DNA from: an uncultured Bacilli bacterium
GTDB taxonomy: Bacteria; Bacillota_I; Bacilli_A; RF39; UBA660
Direction of reading: 5' to 3'
Assembly: GCA_934096075.1 (NCBI GenBank)
Contig: CAKOLN010000007.1
Coordinates: 1-64,000 of the forward strand
DNA length: 64,000 bases
Shown here: piece by piece, positions 36,832-45,600 of the stretch
Position numbering within the stretch: the first letter of the stretch is position 1
Layout: each line of letters starts with the position of its first letter
Position numbers and translations under genes: made by a program
The notes under the pieces: generated by a model
The model's input: the letters and a program-made list of their open reading frames with translations, nothing else
What the model was told of the DNA's origin: nothing
The model's database searches: none

Positions 36832-38016
36832 TTAAAAATTAAGCATAACCCACTCAGGTTTAAATATAAGTAAAATCCCCATTAAAATCATAAGAATACC
36901 ACCAATTAAATTAACTAATTTATTATACTTTGTACTTATACCCTTAGATTTAAGAGTAAATACTGCGATTAAAAATACTACAAAATCATCAATTAAATAA
37001 AAGAATATATAAACGAGTAAATAAACTATTTTCTTAAACTTAACTATACCATTAATACTTAAAATTTCTAAAAATACAGTAGGAAAGCCTAAAGAACAAG
37101 CAAGTTCAATCAAATTAACACTAATTGCTAAAAACACAGTACCAAGTAAACCTAAGAAAAAACTCTTATTAGCAAGTATTTTATTAATTTTATTAATTAT
37201 ATTTTTTCTTTTATTTTTTTCTACTACATGACATCCAGTTTCTTTTCTAGTTTTTATATAAGTTTTCAAATTAAATATACCAAGTATAATAGCCACGCCT
37301 GCTATAACATCTCTAATTATACTTACCATAGCTAAATCAATAATAACCCCAATACCAAGCATAGATATGAAATATATACTACCACTAGTTAATAAAAATA
37401 TAACACCTACCCATATCATTTTTTTACGATTATTAGTAGCCAAACTCATATTAATAAGTAAGAGTAATATCCACATTGCACATGGATTAAAACCATCTAT
37501 AAGACCTAAAACAATCGCTACTAAAGTTATACTCGCATTTCTTACATTTATTTTACCTAACAAAGGTAACTTATAAGAATCCGTTTCACCATCTATTTCC
37601 AGGTATTCATTTAAAATATTTTCTATTCTCTCACTAGTACCATCACCATATCCAACTATATATTTATCTCCAATAACAGTAAATGGTACCCCTAAGCTTT
37701 TATCTTCATACATCTCTTTAATTTCTATTAATTTTTCACTATTTTCTTCACTACTAGTAACCTCATATGTATAAATATTTATCTTATCTTTATAATCATT
37801 TTTATATTTAAGAGTATCTAAATATTCAAGTTCATCATGACAATGAGGACAATACATACTATAAAATAAATATATATTTACTTTATCCTCTTCTGTATTT
37901 TCACCCATCACATCACTTACTTTATCAATATAATTTTCACTCAAAGCATTCAAGCCATTAGTAAATAACACAAAAATCAATAAAAAATACCCTATTTTTT
38001 TAAACAAACTTCTCAT
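36832..38016 (-). CDS. Thioredoxin-fold plus DsbD/CcdA-like membrane protein
   Basis: A 394-residue protein. A signal-anchor helix (about 8-24) precedes an outside thioredoxin/glutaredoxin-like domain with FYSMYCPHCHDELEYL (CPHC at about 55-58). Six membrane helices follow, beginning GLIDGFNPCAMWILLLLI, the DsbD/CcdA type core with the cysteine of GFNPC. A second conserved-looking cysteine lies in ELACSLGFP. It likely moves reducing equivalents across the membrane. It overlaps the stop of the thioredoxin gene by 4 nt, so the genes are coupled. Confidence 0.82.
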   Translation of the reverse strand: MRSLFKKIGYFLLIFVLFTNGLNALSENYIDKVSDVMGENTEEDKVNIYLFYSMYCPHCHDELEYLDTLKYKNDYKDKINIYTYEVTSSEENSEKLIEIKEMYEDKSLGVPFTVIGDKYIVGYGDGTSERIENILNEYLEIDGETDSYKLPLLGKINVRNASITLVAIVLGLIDGFNPCAMWILLLLINMSLATNNRKKMIWVGVIFLLTSGSIYFISMLGIGVIIDLAMVSIIRDVIAGVAIILGIFNLKTYIKTRKETGCHVVEKNKRKNIINKINKILANKSFFLGLLGTVFLAISVNLIELACSLGFPTVFLEILSINGIVKFKKIVYLLVYIFFYLIDDFVVFLIAVFTLKSKGISTKYNKLVNLIGGILMILMGILLIFKPEWVMLNF

Positions 38017-38273
38017 AAAATATCTCCTATTTCATCTAATATTTCTTTTTTACTTTTTTCTCCAATTATTCTTTTAATTTCTTTATCATCTTTAATTAAT
38101 ATAACAACAGGTAATATATCTCCAACATTATATTTATTTACTTCTTCTTCATCCATATCATAATCTAAACTAATATATTCATTATTTGGAAACTCAGTTT
38201 CTATATCATTCCATATACTTTTAGATATTAAACACCCTGGACACCACATAGCGTTTATTTTAATTATTTTCAT
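38013..38273 (-). CDS. Small thioredoxin-family protein
   Basis: An 86-residue thioredoxin-like protein with the redox motif MWCPGCLISKSIW and the conserved cis-Pro region DILPVVILIKD. No signal peptide is present, so it is cytoplasmic. It overlaps the desulfurase gene by 14 nt and the membrane reductase gene by 4 nt, and could hand electrons to the latter. Confidence 0.85.
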   Translation of the reverse strand: MKIIKINAMWCPGCLISKSIWNDIETEFPNNEYISLDYDMDEEEVNKYNVGDILPVVILIKDDKEIKRIIGEKSKKEILDEIGDIL

Positions 38274-39387
38274 TCTTTAACTCCTCACATATACTAATAA
38301 ATTCTTTAATAAATATTTTTAGTTCACTCAGACTAGTTAAATGACTCAAACTAACTCTTATAGAATTTCTTGATAATTCTTCACTACCTGTAATTGCAAA
38401 TACACTTTTAGAAGGACTATTTTTCATACTACACGCACTAACAGTTGACAAATATATATCCTTCTTTTCTAACTTTTCAACAACTTCACTTGCTTTTATA
38501 TGAGTTAAACTAAAATTAAGTGTATTAGGTATACTATTTTTAGGACTATTTATATGTACATAATCTAATTTACTTAATTCATCAATCAAGTATTTTTTTA
38601 AATTGGAAACATATTCATATCTATTTGATAAATCTTCAACGGCTAGTTCTAAAGCAACACTAGTACTACTGGCATTCGCAGTAACTGGAGTTCCACTTCT
38701 AAATATAGTTGTACTCCTTCCACCATGTATAAGTGGCATTATTTTTATATTATTCATATTCATTAATACACCACTACCATTAATTCCATAAAACTTATGA
38801 GGTGCAAATGTAATAAAATCACATCCAGTATAATCTATATCTATTTTTCCTATAGCCTGAGTAGCATCCGTATGGAATATAATATTGTGTTCTTTTACTA
38901 TGTTAACTATTTCTTTTATGGGCTCTATTGTCCCAAGTTCACTATCAACTGAACAAATACTAACTAAGATAGTATCTTCTCTAATACTATGTTTAAGTTC
39001 TTCTAAATCAATAATTCCATCATTCGTAAGAGATAAAACTGTAACTTCAAAACCTTTATTACACAAATAATTAAGTGGCGCTACTACACTAGAATGTTCT
39101 ATTGGCGAAATAATAATATGTTTACCCTTATTTTTATATAATTCACAAACACCCTTAATAACTAAATTATTACTTTCACTAGAACCACTAGTATAAATAA
39201 CACTTTCTTTACTCGTATTAAAATACTTTGCTAGCTTAATTGAACTTTCATCTATAATATTTTTAGCCTCTAACCCTAGTTTATGACTACTATTAGGATT
39301 ACCTATATACTTTTTAGTAACACTAACATAATTATCTAATACTCTATCATCTACAGGACTATTAGCACTATAATCTAAATATATCAT
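38260..39387 (-). CDS. Cysteine desulfurase (NifS/IscS-like, class V aminotransferase)
   Basis: A 375-residue PLP enzyme. Visible are MIYLDYSANSP, GNPNSSHKLG, TSGSSESNN, SPIEHSSV, FHTDATQAIGKI, and the PLP lysine in APHKFYG. The catalytic cysteine loop is VSACSM. It takes sulfur from cysteine for Fe-S clusters or thiolated tRNA. It overlaps a thioredoxin gene and is coupled to a thiol membrane protein, instead of lying next to iscU or mnmA. Paralogue identity (IscS, NifS or SufS type) is not fixed; the short Cys loop suggests group I. Confidence 0.92.
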   Translation of the reverse strand: MIYLDYSANSPVDDRVLDNYVSVTKKYIGNPNSSHKLGLEAKNIIDESSIKLAKYFNTSKESVIYTSGSSESNNLVIKGVCELYKNKGKHIIISPIEHSSVVAPLNYLCNKGFEVTVLSLTNDGIIDLEELKHSIREDTILVSICSVDSELGTIEPIKEIVNIVKEHNIIFHTDATQAIGKIDIDYTGCDFITFAPHKFYGINGSGVLMNMNNIKIMPLIHGGRSTTIFRSGTPVTANASSTSVALELAVEDLSNRYEYVSNLKKYLIDELSKLDYVHINSPKNSIPNTLNFSLTHIKASEVVEKLEKKDIYLSTVSACSMKNSPSKSVFAITGSEELSRNSIRVSLSHLTSLSELKIFIKEFISICEELKNENN

Positions 39388-39439
39388 TTATTACCAACTC
39401 CATACCAAAATTATAAACTAATTAATTTTATAGGTAAAG

Positions 39440-39490
39440 AAAAAATAAGTTGAATGAACTAAACCAAAAGTTGAACAACTTATTTTATTA
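39440..39490 (-). terminator. Terminator after the kinase-fold gene
   Basis: AATAAGTTG and CAACTTATT pair over a long loop on the minus strand, followed by TTTTTTC. Confidence 0.6.
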
Positions 39491-40204
39491 TAATTCTCTA
39501 ACATATCTAGGATTCTTATTCGACTTAACTAATCCCTTAGCATCTCTTAAATACACAATATCTTTTCCAATAAATTCACTAAGCTTATACCTAAATTTTT
39601 TCAAAAACTCCAAACAATCTACTTCTTTAGATAAATACATTTCCTTTAACAAAATATCTTTATTTACAAAATCATCAAAGTAACTATCTACTAAAAAATA
39701 CATAATCTCTAAATCAAATCCTCTTCTATTCTCATCAAAAGAAATATCATAATTTCCATATTCAAGAGTATCAATAACCTTAAATTGTCCACTTGAATAA
39801 AGTATATTATACATAATATCATATATCTTAATATTTCTTTCAGTAAGAAGATTTATATCTACAAATGTTTTGTTAATCGCATTACTTAACTTATTTAAAT
39901 CTACTCCTAAAGGATTAATTTTATATAAATTTTTCTTTTTAGAATAATTCATTACATACCCTATAATATGATTTTTATATTTAACAACATCTACAGGCCA
40001 CATAAAAGTAGAATTAACTACATCACTAAACTTCATAACATCATATTCACTAACACTATCATATTCATCATCAAAATATCCATGAAATATCTTAATCACC
40101 TTATTACTTTTAATATCTAAATAACATACACCTTGAGACCCACAACCTAAGTATTTTAAACTATTTAAATATTTCATAAAATATTTCTTATTACTTACTT
40201 CCAT
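39488..40204 (-). CDS. Protein-kinase-fold protein with altered catalytic loop
   Basis: A 238-residue protein. LGCGSQGVCYLD is a kinase glycine-rich loop and NKVIKIF carries the candidate VxK lysine. The catalytic loop reads KIYDIMYNILY, one residue shorter between Asp and Asn than the HRDLKxxN pattern. The metal-binding DFG-equivalent is VIDTLEYG. It may be an atypical Ser/Thr or small-molecule kinase, or a pseudokinase. A GGGGG stretch precedes the ATG. No clear partner is nearby. Confidence 0.7.
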   Translation of the reverse strand: MEVSNKKYFMKYLNSLKYLGCGSQGVCYLDIKSNKVIKIFHGYFDDEYDSVSEYDVMKFSDVVNSTFMWPVDVVKYKNHIIGYVMNYSKKKNLYKINPLGVDLNKLSNAINKTFVDINLLTERNIKIYDIMYNILYSSGQFKVIDTLEYGNYDISFDENRRGFDLEIMYFLVDSYFDDFVNKDILLKEMYLSKEVDCLEFLKKFRYKLSEFIGKDIVYLRDAKGLVKSNKNPRYVREL

Positions 40205-40308
40205 AATACCCCCATAAACAAATCATATTATATTACAAATTTTTACGAAACACAATTACTTTAGTTTTTCTATAATATCTCTAATATGAAACATTTTTTA
40301 CATCATTA

Positions 40309-40336
40309 AATAAAAACTACCTAAGTAGTTAATTTT
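40309..40336 (-). terminator. Terminator after the 121-residue gene
   Basis: AACTAC-TTAG-GTAGTT on the minus strand, followed by TTTATTT. Confidence 0.75.
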
Positions 40337-40694
40337 TAATCTTGTAAATCATAAATTTATCATCAATATATAAAACTATACTATTTTCATCTTCATATTG
40401 ATATTCATAATCTCCTTCAAAATTAGATTGATTATCACTACTCGGTAATTTATCACTTTCAACATGACTAGTTATTTTTCCATCCATAACTCCACATCTT
40501 GCCTTTTTACTTTCTTCTCCAGTAGAATAATATAATTTACCATCAACTTTAACAACATTTTCTATATTACTATTTGACTCTAGCGGATTATCTTTAATTA
40601 AATTATCTTTATAATATCTAGTACCTAAAGTACTTATTATAACAATGAAACAAAATATAAAAGTACCAATAACTACATACTTAGTAAACTTCAT
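40329..40694 (-). CDS. Small membrane-anchored protein, unknown function
   Basis: A 121-residue protein with one N-terminal helix (about 7-25) and an outside domain of about 90 residues. VVKVDGKLYYSTGEESKKAR and VMDGKITS suggest a beta-rich domain seen in lipoprotein-like small Bacillota proteins. It follows the CmpB-like gene by 8 nt. Family not identified with certainty. Confidence 0.65.
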   Translation of the reverse strand: MKFTKYVVIGTFIFCFIVIISTLGTRYYKDNLIKDNPLESNSNIENVVKVDGKLYYSTGEESKKARCGVMDGKITSHVESDKLPSSDNQSNFEGDYEYQYEDENSIVLYIDDKFMIYKIKN

Positions 40695-40702
40695 ATAAAC
40701 AC

Positions 40703-41302
40703 CTACCCAACAAAATTATTACCTAACCATATTCTAGCAAAAGCATCTACAAAAAACAACATAAAAATAACAACCGACAATCCATCTATCAAACCTTGTT
40801 CTTTATTAGACAAAAATTTAATAAGTAAAGGCTCTAAAAAATAAATACCCACTAATGCAACAATTCCAAACTTTAAATCTGGTATTAAAGCTATTCTTCC
40901 TTCAAAATTCATAAATTCATTACTATAGTCCCAAAGTGATTTAAAATTACCACCAGTAAAATCCATTAAATAAGTTGCTACTAGTTCTACTAATGTTGCA
41001 AATATAACTGTTTCAAAAAATAATACTAAAGGTCTTATATTGAGCTTACCCAACATTATTTTTTTATCTTTAAATCTATAAAATAATGAAATAATTATTA
41101 AACCACCAAACCCATATATAGGTAACCAAGGTCCAAATAAAGCGCCACGATTAACTACTTGATTAAGTTCCAAAATAAAAACTAATTCTTCATAAATCCA
41201 ACCACATATAGAATAAACAATAAAAAGAAATAATATATCTCTTAAAACAATATACCATTTCTTATCAGAAAAATTAATACCAAAATTTAAAATACTACTC
41301 AT
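40703..41302 (-). CDS. Putative ABC transporter permease of the CmpB/PF06541 type
   Basis: A 199-residue membrane protein with about five helices. It contains the family pieces SICGWIYEELV, NRGALFGPWLPIYGFGG, ATLVELVATYLMD, and LWDYSNEFMNFEGRIAL. This family is annotated as a putative ABC permease but no ATPase is next to it. Real function is unclear. Same strand as dgkA, 10 nt apart. Confidence 0.88.
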   Translation of the reverse strand: MSSILNFGINFSDKKWYIVLRDILFLFIVYSICGWIYEELVFILELNQVVNRGALFGPWLPIYGFGGLIIISLFYRFKDKKIMLGKLNIRPLVLFFETVIFATLVELVATYLMDFTGGNFKSLWDYSNEFMNFEGRIALIPDLKFGIVALVGIYFLEPLLIKFLSNKEQGLIDGLSVVIFMLFFVDAFARIWLGNNFVG

Positions 41303-41312
41303 AAAAACACTC

Positions 41313-41672
41313 TCACTTAATTAAATTAATTATCTTAGGTAAAAATATTAGAATTCCTATTATTAGAGACATTATTGCATTCATAAGTACTGCTCCTGCT
41401 GATATATCTTTAGCTTTCTTAGCCATATTATCTTTATTAGGACATACCATATCTACAATAGTTTCAATAGTCGTATTAAATAATTCAGCACTAATAACTA
41501 AGCCAAAACATATTAAACAAGTTGTCCATTCCCAAACCTCAATCTTAAGCAAGATTCCACAAATAATTACAAGTGTCATAATAGAAACATGAACCTTCAT
41601 ATTTCTTTCACTCTTAAATGAACTTATAACACCAGTAAAAGCATACTTAAAACTATTTATAAACTTTTTCAT
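41313..41672 (-). CDS. dgkA: Diacylglycerol kinase / undecaprenol kinase family
   Basis: A 119-residue membrane kinase with three helices. The start FKYAFTGVISSFKSERNMKVH and the active-site motif SAELFNTTIETIVDM are typical, as is AKKAKDISAGAVLM. Gram-positive members mostly phosphorylate undecaprenol to recycle the peptidoglycan lipid carrier. The stop of the acyltransferase gene lies 1 nt upstream of its start, so both genes, and wall-related roles, are linked. Confidence 0.93.
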   Translation of the reverse strand: MKKFINSFKYAFTGVISSFKSERNMKVHVSIMTLVIICGILLKIEVWEWTTCLICFGLVISAELFNTTIETIVDMVCPNKDNMAKKAKDISAGAVLMNAIMSLIIGILIFLPKIINLIK

Positions 41673-41673
41673 A

Positions 41674-43881
41674 TTAATTAAATGCCTTTCTAATCAATTC
41701 TACCATCTTTTTACTACCTTCATCAGTTAAATGTAATCTATCAGCCATTAAATAATCATTATTATTTTTAATCTCTTCATACATATTAACTATCTTAATA
41801 TTTTCTTTTTCTAATTTCTTTATATCTTTAATATTTTTACTACTAGAAACTATTAAAACATTATTATCTTTTAGTAAATCTAATATACTCTCATACTCAC
41901 TTATAGATAAATTAGTACTACTATCAAAAGCAAGTATAATATTATATGTTAAAGTATTATTCTCTTTATCTTCATTAAGTTTCTTTTTCAAACTATTATA
42001 ATTAAATCCATTATCTATCACAAAACTAGCATTACTAAAATCACTTTCTAAATATTCATATGCATTTAATAATATATTATTTCCATAAAAAGTAATCTTA
42101 TTTTTTTCTTCTAATTCATGTTCTTCTAACATCTTTTCTTTTTCTATTTTATATTTCTCCACATAAACATCATGTATTGCATTATAAATTGCCTCAGTAT
42201 ATACTTTCCTACCAACACCAGTCAAATGAATTCCATCTGAATAAAAATATTCTTCATGTCCTCTAGACATTGTATACCAATCTATTAAATGAACATTATC
42301 ATATTCTTTAGAAAGTGCTAATAAATTTGAATTAACATTTGGTAAATTAGTAGTATTAATCCAAAAAATATCTCTTCCTTCACATTGTTTAATAATATTA
42401 ACTTTACAAGATTTAGAACAATCTCCATTGGCACCCAAATTAATTATAACAGGTTCTCCAAGCATATTTTTATTAACCAAATTTTCTATAATTCCACCAA
42501 CTACCCAAGCAGTTCTACTAATCTTAGCATCAAAATAACCATTAGGAAACATAGCATACAAATTATCAACCGCTCCTAGCATAACAGAATCTCCTATACC
42601 AACAACATTCAAAGTTTTAACAACTTCCCCCATATTATTTTCTGCATTCTCATAGTCTTTTAATATGTTATTCCAATCTTCATTTTCTTTTGCTAATTGT
42701 TCTTTATATTTATTTTGATTTTCTACTGCTAACTTTTGATTCTCTACTAATTGTTCCTGCAATTGTTTCATTTCTTTAGTATGATCTTCTGTAATATAAT
42801 ATTGATATATTCCATATCCACATATTGCTAAAAATAATGGTATTAGTAAATACTGAGGTACCCTATATTGTTTATTTTTATTATTAATACAAAAATGTAT
42901 TAAAATTGATATAAATATTGTTAACAAAACTATAACAATTATTTTCAATATAGTACTTAAGCTAACATACTGAAATAAAAATATAACTGGATATTGAACT
43001 AAATATACCTCATAAGTAATACTTGCAATTTTTTTAACTATATAATCAAACTTATTAAGTTCAGTTACATCCACTAATGAATATTGAATCAATCTAATAG
43101 AAATTATACTAGATAAAATCATACATAAAACAAAATATTTAGAACTATTTTCAATCATAATAAACATACTTGATAATACTACCAAATAGGCATAAAAACA
43201 AATATTAGAAACTTTATTATTCATAAACACTAACTTATTACCAAAATAATTTACAAATAATCCCAAAGTAACACCAATAAGTAATGAGAATATTCTAGTA
43301 AATGTACTATAATAAAGTAATGTCATATTACCTGTTTTACTTATATAACAAAAATATACAATTCCTAAAATTGACAATATGCTCATTAAAATACATGGTA
43401 TGCACTTATTTATTTTTTCTCCAATTTTTTTCAATAAAATATATATAATAGGAAAAATCAATTCAAATTGTATAATAATTGCCATATACCACAAATGCAT
43501 AAATGGTGAATTAATACTTCTAGAAAAATAGTCTAAATTAGAACTAATTTGCCAAAAATTATTGTAACCTAATATTACAGAAGTAGTTTCAGGTTTTAAA
43601 TTCAACCAAAATATATCTGGATACAATGATATTACAGCTATAGTACCAAAAGTTACTATTAATAATGGCAAATATAATTTTAAAAATCTTGATTTATAAT
43701 AGTTAACTATAGAAAAATTGTCTTTATCAAAAGAAAATTTAGTAATTAAAAACCCACTCAAAACAAAAAATGCACATACAGCTAAATAACCACCCTTTAA
43801 AATATCAAGATGATATAAAAGAACTGCTATACATAAAAATACTCTTATAATATTTATTTTTTTATAATATCCATCTTTCAT
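41674..43881 (-). CDS. OatA-like membrane acyltransferase with two SGNH-type domains
   Basis: A 735-residue protein. An Acyltransferase_3 domain with about ten helices (1-360) has RVFLCIAVLLYHL with the catalytic-type His and the later PFMHLWYMA. A coiled linker follows, then an SGNH domain with VGIGDSVMLG (catalytic Ser) and SDGIHLTGVG (Asp/His). A second domain of about 120 residues ends MADRLHLTDEGS but has YGNNILLN where GDS is expected, so it looks inactive. OatA-like proteins O-acetylate peptidoglycan or glycopolymers. Neighbouring dgkA supports a wall role. Confidence 0.9.
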   Translation of the reverse strand: MKDGYYKKINIIRVFLCIAVLLYHLDILKGGYLAVCAFFVLSGFLITKFSFDKDNFSIVNYYKSRFLKLYLPLLIVTFGTIAVISLYPDIFWLNLKPETTSVILGYNNFWQISSNLDYFSRSINSPFMHLWYMAIIIQFELIFPIIYILLKKIGEKINKCIPCILMSILSILGIVYFCYISKTGNMTLLYYSTFTRIFSLLIGVTLGLFVNYFGNKLVFMNNKVSNICFYAYLVVLSSMFIMIENSSKYFVLCMILSSIISIRLIQYSLVDVTELNKFDYIVKKIASITYEVYLVQYPVIFLFQYVSLSTILKIIVIVLLTIFISILIHFCINNKNKQYRVPQYLLIPLFLAICGYGIYQYYITEDHTKEMKQLQEQLVENQKLAVENQNKYKEQLAKENEDWNNILKDYENAENNMGEVVKTLNVVGIGDSVMLGAVDNLYAMFPNGYFDAKISRTAWVVGGIIENLVNKNMLGEPVIINLGANGDCSKSCKVNIIKQCEGRDIFWINTTNLPNVNSNLLALSKEYDNVHLIDWYTMSRGHEEYFYSDGIHLTGVGRKVYTEAIYNAIHDVYVEKYKIEKEKMLEEHELEEKNKITFYGNNILLNAYEYLESDFSNASFVIDNGFNYNSLKKKLNEDKENNTLTYNIILAFDSSTNLSISEYESILDLLKDNNVLIVSSSKNIKDIKKLEKENIKIVNMYEEIKNNNDYLMADRLHLTDEGSKKMVELIRKAFN

Positions 43882-44002
43882 ACTAACACTTTCCTATCAA
43901 AATAATTATATCATTAGTAAAAGAAAAAAGATATGAATTTAATCTTTTCATACCCAATATTACACATGTTTAACATTTAACTTATACTTCTACTAGTAAT
44001 TT

Positions 44003-44791
44003 TTAATTAAACTTTTTAGTTAATATATAATCCCTATTTGAATCATCTAATTCTACCACACCATAATCATGAACAGCTTCTATTAGTTGACCATTTACAT
44101 TACGGTATGTTTCCCAAGCATTTGGCTCTACCGTAACCTTAACTGATATATCATTATTTATTCTTGCTCCTATAAAACTATTAATTGATTGTGTAGAAAA
44201 AATTGATGATTCATTCTTTTTATCGAATATTAATCCAAAATATGACTGCATATTCATACAACTTTTATATTGATTTACAAACATTCCTAAATCCAAAAAT
44301 GGTATAGTAATATTTTCTATAGGAATATTATCAATTAATCCATTAACATATTTAACAAAGCTTTCATAATAAAAGCTTCTAGATATTTTAAATTCATTCA
44401 ATAATTTTTTTACTGTAGTTATTTCATCATAATTTCTATTTTTATTTATATTTATTAAATGCATTAACCATGACAACTTATCATCTAAATTAGAATCATA
44501 AAATTCAATAGTTTTTTCTAAAATCCTACTAGCTACTAAAAATGATAAATATTCACGACTCATAGCCTGAATCATATAACTATCTTTATTTTTTAAATCA
44601 GCATCTATTTTTGGCAATCCAAACGAATCAAAATATAATGCCACTGGTTCTAATAATTCATATGTAAAAGGATAGTTCTTTTCAAGACACTTTAAAAATT
44701 CACTTCTTTCTTGTGTATTATATCCGTACACAAATAAATGTCTATTTTGATTCATTATTATTTTTTTTAAATATTCCTCATTTTTATACAT
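44003..44791 (-). CDS. Unknown protein with a degenerate P-loop
   Basis: A 262-residue soluble protein. The start RHLFVYGYNTQERSEFLKCL looks like the first strand, P-loop and helix of an AAA-type ATPase, but GxxxxGK(S/T) is GYNTQERS. A Walker B-like hydrophobic strand NITIPFLDL occurs at about 170. The C-terminal 70 residues look like a beta-rich domain. A TATAAT box lies about 40 nt upstream. The gene borders the accessory region. Function unknown; ATP binding is doubtful. Confidence 0.65.
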   Translation of the reverse strand: MYKNEEYLKKIIMNQNRHLFVYGYNTQERSEFLKCLEKNYPFTYELLEPVALYFDSFGLPKIDADLKNKDSYMIQAMSREYLSFLVASRILEKTIEFYDSNLDDKLSWLMHLININKNRNYDEITTVKKLLNEFKISRSFYYESFVKYVNGLIDNIPIENITIPFLDLGMFVNQYKSCMNMQSYFGLIFDKKNESSIFSTQSINSFIGARINNDISVKVTVEPNAWETYRNVNGQLIEAVHDYGVVELDDSNRDYILTKKFN

Positions 44792-44850
44792 AAGCTTTAC
44801 CTCACTCCCCGATTTCTATATCAAAATTTCATTATATAATTATAGCACAA

Positions 44851-45045
44851 CTACTCTATGATTTCTATAATATATTTCAAATCTTCTATTGCTTTATCTA
44901 TATTCATCATACCATTGCCTATAGGTAAAATATTAAAACAACCAAATAATTTTTTCCCTTCAAAATGGTATTTCTTATTTTTAAAATATAATTTTTTGTT
45001 GAATAATTGTAAGTTTTTTTCGTACAACTTATCTAATAACTTATC
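44851..45045 (-). pseudogene. Protein fragment without a usable start
   Basis: An open minus-strand frame ends at TAG 44851-44853. It reads DKLLDKLYEKNLQLF, then KKYHFEGKKLFGCFNILP, then MMNIDKAIEDLKYIIEIIE. Composition looks coding, but there is no ATG or ribosome site upstream, and the 5' end lies in the AACTTATCTAA repeats at 45026-45050. It appears to be the tail of a gene cut at that repeat. A TTG at 45027 is the only near-start. Confidence 0.45.
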
Positions 45046-45050
45046 TAAAA
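45026..45050 (+). repeat. Pair of AACTTATCTAAn 12-bp direct repeats (copy 1)
   Basis: AACTTATCTAAT at 45026-45037 then AACTTATCTAAA at 45038-45049. The pair sits between the operon end and the gene fragment. The same pair recurs near 45976, 46229, 48109 (inverted) and 48207. Confidence 0.8.
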
Positions 45051-45437
45051 TTATTTATTTATATACTCATCATAATAATCATAACCTTTTTTAGTTATTT
45101 TAAATACTTCTCCTTTATACCCAACATCAGTTATATAATCATTATCTTCAAGTTTTTTTAAGGCATCCTCCCAATATGACATTTCCCTTTCAGTTTGTGA
45201 TGCTGAACCAACTGAAAATCTAGCAGAACCACATTGTATTGTACGTCCACTAAGAGTTTTTATATAAATTATTGTAGGATTATGTTCATCTTCTATAGTT
45301 TTTTTCAAAAGTTTAGAAGCATATTCATTAGGAATATATTCTTTTGAGTTAATAAAATTATAAAGATTTACTTGTTTTTCTATTTGATTGACTATATTGT
45401 CATCACCTTTAATATTAATTTCATTTTTCTTATTCAT
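45051..45437 (-). CDS. IKGDDN-motif protein with C-terminal winged-helix-like domain
   Basis: A 128-residue soluble protein. The N-terminus has EINIKGDDNIVNQIEKQV; the middle SGRTIQCGSARFSVGS; the C-terminus WEDALKKLEDNDYITDVGYKGEVFKITKKGYDYY looks like a winged helix (recognition-type helices then a beta wing; split here: WEDALKKLEDNDYI and GEVFKITKKGYDYY). It overlaps the 56-residue membrane gene by 8 nt. The shared IKG(N/D)(N/D)N motif ties it to that neighbour. No known function; a sensor or effector of a small accessory system is inferred. Confidence 0.7.
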   Translation of the reverse strand: MNKKNEINIKGDDNIVNQIEKQVNLYNFINSKEYIPNEYASKLLKKTIEDEHNPTIIYIKTLSGRTIQCGSARFSVGSASQTEREMSYWEDALKKLEDNDYITDVGYKGEVFKITKKGYDYYDEYINK

Positions 45438-45600
45438 TGTACTTACTTCCCTCCTGAACCACTTTATTATTATTCCCTTTTATTTTAGAAACATTTTTGC
45501 TTTTAATATTTGTAAAAGTAATACCGCCTAAAAATCCTACTATTAAACTAATAAAAATTTCTAGCAGATCTTTCCAATTATGTTGTATGAAATCAATCAT
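45430..45600 (-). CDS. Small membrane protein carrying an IKGNNN motif
   Basis: A 56-residue frame from ATG 45600 to TAA 45430. It starts MIDFIQHNWKDLLEIF, has one membrane helix (about 14-30, ISLIVGFLGGITF) and ends with KIKGNNNKVVQEG. It overlaps the upstream gene by 8 nt and the downstream one by 8 nt. AGGAGGGAAGTA near its 3' end is the ribosome site of the next gene. It is too short for many gene callers but is framed by two coupled genes. Confidence 0.7.
   Translation of the reverse strand: MIDFIQHNWKDLLEIFISLIVGFLGGITFTNIKSKNVSKIKGNNNKVVQEGSKYNE

Noticed and set aside
44858..45094. Plus-strand 78-codon frame
   Set aside because: It is antisense to a coding-looking minus-strand fragment and to the end of the 45051 gene; no ribosome site.
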